In this document: positions 61,602 through 64,000 of the stretch, piece by piece
Layout: each line of letters starts with the position of its first letter
How positions within the stretch are numbered: the stretch's first letter is position 1
NCBI RefSeq assembly: GCF_007829955.1
Contig: NZ_VIWX01000003.1
Coordinates: 496,001 to 560,000 of the forward strand
Length of the DNA: 64,000 nt
Source: Saccharopolyspora dendranthemae
GTDB lineage: Bacteria; Actinomycetota; Actinomycetes; Mycobacteriales; Pseudonocardiaceae
Reading direction: 5' to 3'
Program-made: the position numbers and the translations under genes
The notes under the pieces: model-generated
The model's input: the letters and a program-made list of their open reading frames with translations, nothing else
Databases searched by the model: none
Told to the model about the DNA's origin: nothing

Positions 61602-62042
61602 TTATGCGCTGACGGCTTCATCGGTGGTGCAACAGGGTGTGGCGCCTTCCTCGGTGGGTGAGGCGCCGAAGTTTTGGGCGTCGGCCTTGACCACGTAGAC
61701 CTCCCAGGGCTCCCGTCCGGGGCCGTGGACCCAGACCTTGTCCTGGCGGGCGTAGCAGCAGGTGGTGTCCTCCTCGACTTCGGTGAACAGCCCGAGGGCC
61801 TTGAGCCGGTCGGTGGCGTTGCTGACCTGCTCGGTGCTTCCGACCTCCACGCCCAGGTGGTCGATGGCGGTGTCCTGCCCGGATTCGCCTTCGAGGAGTA
61901 CGAGCTTGAGCGGTGGTTCGGCGATGGCGAAGTTGGCGTAGCCGGGCCGGAGCTTGGCCGGTTCGGCACCGAAGAGCTTCGAGTAGAACGCGATCGAGCC
62001 CTCCAGGTCGCCCACGCGGAGAGCCAGTTGCATGCGAGACAT
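61602..62042 (-). CDS. cadI: ArsI/CadI-family VOC metalloenzyme
   Basis: 146 residues, vicinal-oxygen-chelate fold. MSRMQLALRVGDLEGSIAFY, vicinal Cys95-Cys96 in DTTCCYARQDKVWV, and probable metal ligands Gln5, His62, Glu114 fit ArsI C-As lyases and CadI. ArsI removes methyl groups from trivalent organoarsenicals; CadI is cadmium-inducible. A second Cys pair (137-138) lies near the C-terminus. ATG at 62042. Divergent from arsR with paired operators between, so co-regulation by ArsR is likely. Confidence 0.9.
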   Translation of the reverse strand: MSRMQLALRVGDLEGSIAFYSKLFGAEPAKLRPGYANFAIAEPPLKLVLLEGESGQDTAIDHLGVEVGSTEQVSNATDRLKALGLFTEVEEDTTCCYARQDKVWVHGPGREPWEVYVVKADAQNFGASPTEEGATPCCTTDEAVSA

Positions 62043-62054
62043 CTCAACCCCTTA

Positions 62055-62117
62055 ATTCGATGCCCATCGAATCAGATGGATGCTCGAAGCTTGCGCCCTT
62101 GATTTGACGGATGTCAA
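62055..62117. promoter_or_regulatory. Two palindromic operators between cadI and arsR
   Basis: ATTCGAT-GCCC-ATCGAAT at 62055-62072 lies 13 bases before the cadI start, and TTGAC-GGAT-GTCAA at 62104-62117 lies 10 bases before the arsR start. Both are perfect inverted repeats of ArsR-operator type, one for each divergent unit. Confidence 0.75.
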
Positions 62118-62126
62118 GATAGAAGC

Positions 62127-62495
62127 ATGTCGAATCAGGAGTCGCCCGTCGATGACGGGGCGCTGTGCTGCTCGCCGGTGATGCGGGAGCCGCTCGATGC
62201 CGAGAAGGCGGGGACGCTCTCACGGGTGTTCAAGGCCCTCGGCGAGCCGGTGCGGCTGCGGCTGCTGTCCCTGATCGCCTCGCACGCCGGTGGTGAGGCT
62301 TGCGTCTGCGACCTGACGGGAGCGTTCGAGTTGTCGGGGCCGACGATCTCGCACCACCTCAAGGTGTTGCGCGAGGCCGGGGTGATCGAGGGCGAGCGGC
62401 GCGGGACCTGGATCTACTACCGCGTCCGCCCGGACACCCTGCGCCTGCTGTCGGACTCGCTGGTTCCCGCTCAGGACGTGGCGGTGACGGCATGA
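62127..62495 (+). CDS. arsR: ArsR-family metalloregulator
   Basis: 122 residues, winged helix: LGEPVRLRLLSLIASHAG, GEACVCDLTGAFELSGPTISHHLKVL (split here from longer recognition region). The Cys-x-Cys of the DNA-binding helix (ACVCD) is the classical As(III) site; an extra Cys pair at residues 14-15 (ALCCSP) could supply a third thiolate. It derepresses when arsenite binds. ATG at 62127; overlaps acr3 by ATGA. Confidence 0.93.
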   Translation: MSNQESPVDDGALCCSPVMREPLDAEKAGTLSRVFKALGEPVRLRLLSLIASHAGGEACVCDLTGAFELSGPTISHHLKVLREAGVIEGERRGTWIYYRVRPDTLRLLSDSLVPAQDVAVTA

Positions 62496-63577
62496 CGCAG
62501 ACCCAGGGCAACGCCGTCGTGGCGAAGCTGTCCGCCTTGGACCGGTTGTTGCCGGTGTGGATCGGTGCCGCGATGGTCCTCGGGCTCCTGGCCGGCCGAT
62601 GGATCCCCGGGCTGGGCTCTGCGCTGGATGCCGTGCAGATCGACGGGGTTTCGCTGCCCATCGCCCTGGGCCTGCTGGTCATGATGTACCCGGTGCTGGC
62701 CAAGGTCCGCTACGACCGGCTCGACACCGTCACCGGCGACAAGCGGCTGATGGTCTCCTCGATCGTGCTCAACTGGGTGCTCGGCCCGGCGCTGATGTTC
62801 GCGCTGGCCTGGATGTTCCTGCCGGACCTGCCCGAGTACCGGACCGGGCTGATCATCGTCGGCTTGGCGCGCTGCATCGCGATGGTCATCATCTGGAACG
62901 ACCTGGCCTGCGGGGACCGTGAGGCTGCGGCCGTGCTGGTCGCGCTCAACTCGGTGTTCCAGGTCATCGCCTTCGCCGGGCTCGGCTGGTTCTACCTCTC
63001 CGCGCTGCCCGGGTGGCTGGGTCTGCCGGTCGCGGGACTGGAGGTCTCGGCCTGGGAGATCGCCAAGAACGTGCTGATCTTCCTCGGCATCCCGCTGCTG
63101 GCCGGATACCTCACCCGCCGCTTCGGCGAGCGCGTGAAGGGCCGCGAGTGGTACGAGTCGCGGTTCCTGCCCCGCATCGGCCCGATCGCCCTCTACGGGC
63201 TGCTGTTCACCATCGTGATCCTCTTCGCGCTGCAGGGAGAGGCGATCACATCGAGCCCGCTGGACGTCGCGCGCATCGCGCTGCCGCTGCTCGTCTACTT
63301 CGCGGTGATGTGGGCCGGATCGTTCGCGCTCGGCAAGGCCATCGGCCTGAACTACGAACGTTCGGCGACCTTGTCGTTCACCGCTGCGGGCAACAACTTC
63401 GAACTGGCCATCGCGGTGGCGATCGCGACCTTCGGCGTCACCAGCGGCCAGGCTCTGGCCGGGGTCGTCGGCCCGCTGATCGAGGTGCCCGTGCTGGTCG
63501 CGCTCGTCTACGTCTCACTCGCCGCACGACGCTGGTTCACGCCCTCCGAGGCCGACCGCGTCGGGGCCAGCGCCTAG
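62492..63577 (+). CDS. acr3: Arsenite efflux permease Acr3
   Basis: 361 residues, ten predicted membrane helices. The conserved Cys-containing segment GLARCIAMVIIWNDLACGD and PLLVYFAVMW, GNNFELAIAVAIA are typical of Acr3, not ArsB. It exports As(III) using the proton gradient. ATG at 62492 overlaps the arsR stop in ATGA, so the pair is translationally coupled. Confidence 0.95.
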   Translation: MTQTQGNAVVAKLSALDRLLPVWIGAAMVLGLLAGRWIPGLGSALDAVQIDGVSLPIALGLLVMMYPVLAKVRYDRLDTVTGDKRLMVSSIVLNWVLGPALMFALAWMFLPDLPEYRTGLIIVGLARCIAMVIIWNDLACGDREAAAVLVALNSVFQVIAFAGLGWFYLSALPGWLGLPVAGLEVSAWEIAKNVLIFLGIPLLAGYLTRRFGERVKGREWYESRFLPRIGPIALYGLLFTIVILFALQGEAITSSPLDVARIALPLLVYFAVMWAGSFALGKAIGLNYERSATLSFTAAGNNFELAIAVAIATFGVTSGQALAGVVGPLIEVPVLVALVYVSLAARRWFTPSEADRVGASA

Positions 63578-63614
63578 CCACCACGACGACATCGCCGAGA
63601 ACCAGGGAGCCATC

Positions 63615-64000
63615 GTGTCCGCCATCCCCGAGGTCCTGTTCGTCTGCGTGCACAACGCTGGCCGATCCCAGATGGCTGCTGCCCTGCTGCACCACCACGC
63701 ACAGGGCAAGATCGCCGTGCGCTCCGCCGGATCCGCGCCGGCCGACACGATCAACCCCGCCGTGCTCGAGGTCATGAACGAACTCGACCTCGACCTCTCG
63801 CAGGAGTTCCCGAAGAAGCTCACCACCGACGCGGTCGAAGCCGCCGACGTGGTCATCACCATGGGCTGCGGCGATGCGTGCCCCGTCTTCCCCGGCAAGC
63901 GCTACCTCGACTGGGAACTCATCGATCCCGCGGGGAAGGGCGTCGACGACGTCCGCGAGGTCCGAGACGACATCGACCGGCGCGTCCGAGGTCTCCTGGC
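63615..64000 (+). CDS. arsC: Arsenate reductase, low-molecular-weight phosphatase type (partial, cut by window edge)
   Basis: 128 codons visible; the end lies beyond the window. The P-loop FVCVHNAGRSQMAAAL has nucleophilic Cys11 and Arg17 (CX5R), and the redox region ITMGCGDACPVFPGKRYLDW has the two Cys of thioredoxin- or mycothiol-linked ArsC enzymes. It reduces arsenate to arsenite for export by Acr3. GTG at 63615 follows CAGGGAG, 37 bases after acr3, third gene of the ars operon. Confidence 0.93.
   Translation, partial: MSAIPEVLFVCVHNAGRSQMAAALLHHHAQGKIAVRSAGSAPADTINPAVLEVMNELDLDLSQEFPKKLTTDAVEAADVVITMGCGDACPVFPGKRYLDWELIDPAGKGVDDVREVRDDIDRRVRGLL

Overview
The window is high-GC actinobacterial DNA, most likely from a filamentous Pseudonocardiaceae such as Saccharopolyspora (inference). 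Supporting points are mycothiol synthase (mshD), a GlnR-type nitrogen regulator, an RsiG/AmfC-type c-di-GMP-responsive anti-sigma factor of sporulating actinomycetes, frequent GTG/TTG starts, and a gene order that, from memory, follows Mycobacterium tuberculosis Rv0803-Rv0823c (purL, Rv0807-like, purF, purM, DUF3073, pabC-like, FABP-like, sseC2, cysA2, thiX, lmeA, glnR, mshD, pst, phoY2, LCP, dus). I see no prophage, insertion sequence, CRISPR array, rRNA or tRNA gene. Three families of intergenic palindromic or structured repeats stand out.

Region 1-26 kb holds a heterodimeric ABC exporter (cut by the left edge), threonine synthase, and most of the de novo purine pathway on the + strand: purB, purC, purS-purQ-purL (coupled by ATGA overlaps), purF and purM. 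Between these lie a TenA-like protein, a DUF2334 deacetylase-like protein, metallo-beta-lactamase-fold proteins, a GH25 lysozyme, a PAS-GGDEF-EAL c-di-GMP enzyme, a GH15 glucanohydrolase, a secreted S8 protease and a LuxR-type regulator.

Region 26-41 kb holds DUF3073, a methyltransferase, an asparaginase translationally coupled to rsiG, a YgfZ-like folate protein, a Fur-family regulator, an aminotransferase class IV (pabC-like), a nitrobindin-like protein, and a sulfur block: DUF4395-cysA2-sseC2 preceded by a Cys-containing leader peptide, then thioredoxin (thiX)-lmeA-hydrolase. glnR and mshD follow. Region 41-48 kb is phosphate uptake: pstSCAB and a separate phoU, each preceded by a PHO-box-like direct repeat.

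Region 47-64 kb holds a long LytR-CpsA-Psr protein, a second diguanylate cyclase, dus, sodC, an ABC ATPase that runs in frame into an ArsC/Spx-like domain, a TetR regulator with a palindromic operator, a FolP2/RibD-like pair, uppP, and an arsenic locus at the right edge (cadI/arsI-like divergent from arsR-acr3-arsC).

The strongest unexplained signals are: (i) a ~175-bp element present three times (26.2, 33.4 and 45.6 kb) whose stems change sequence but keep pairing; (ii) two long palindromes with a shared core flanking purB, one of them a perfect 58-mer; (iii) a 68-bp imperfect palindrome family with three copies. RsiG together with two GGDEF proteins in one window is the main functional theme linked to development.
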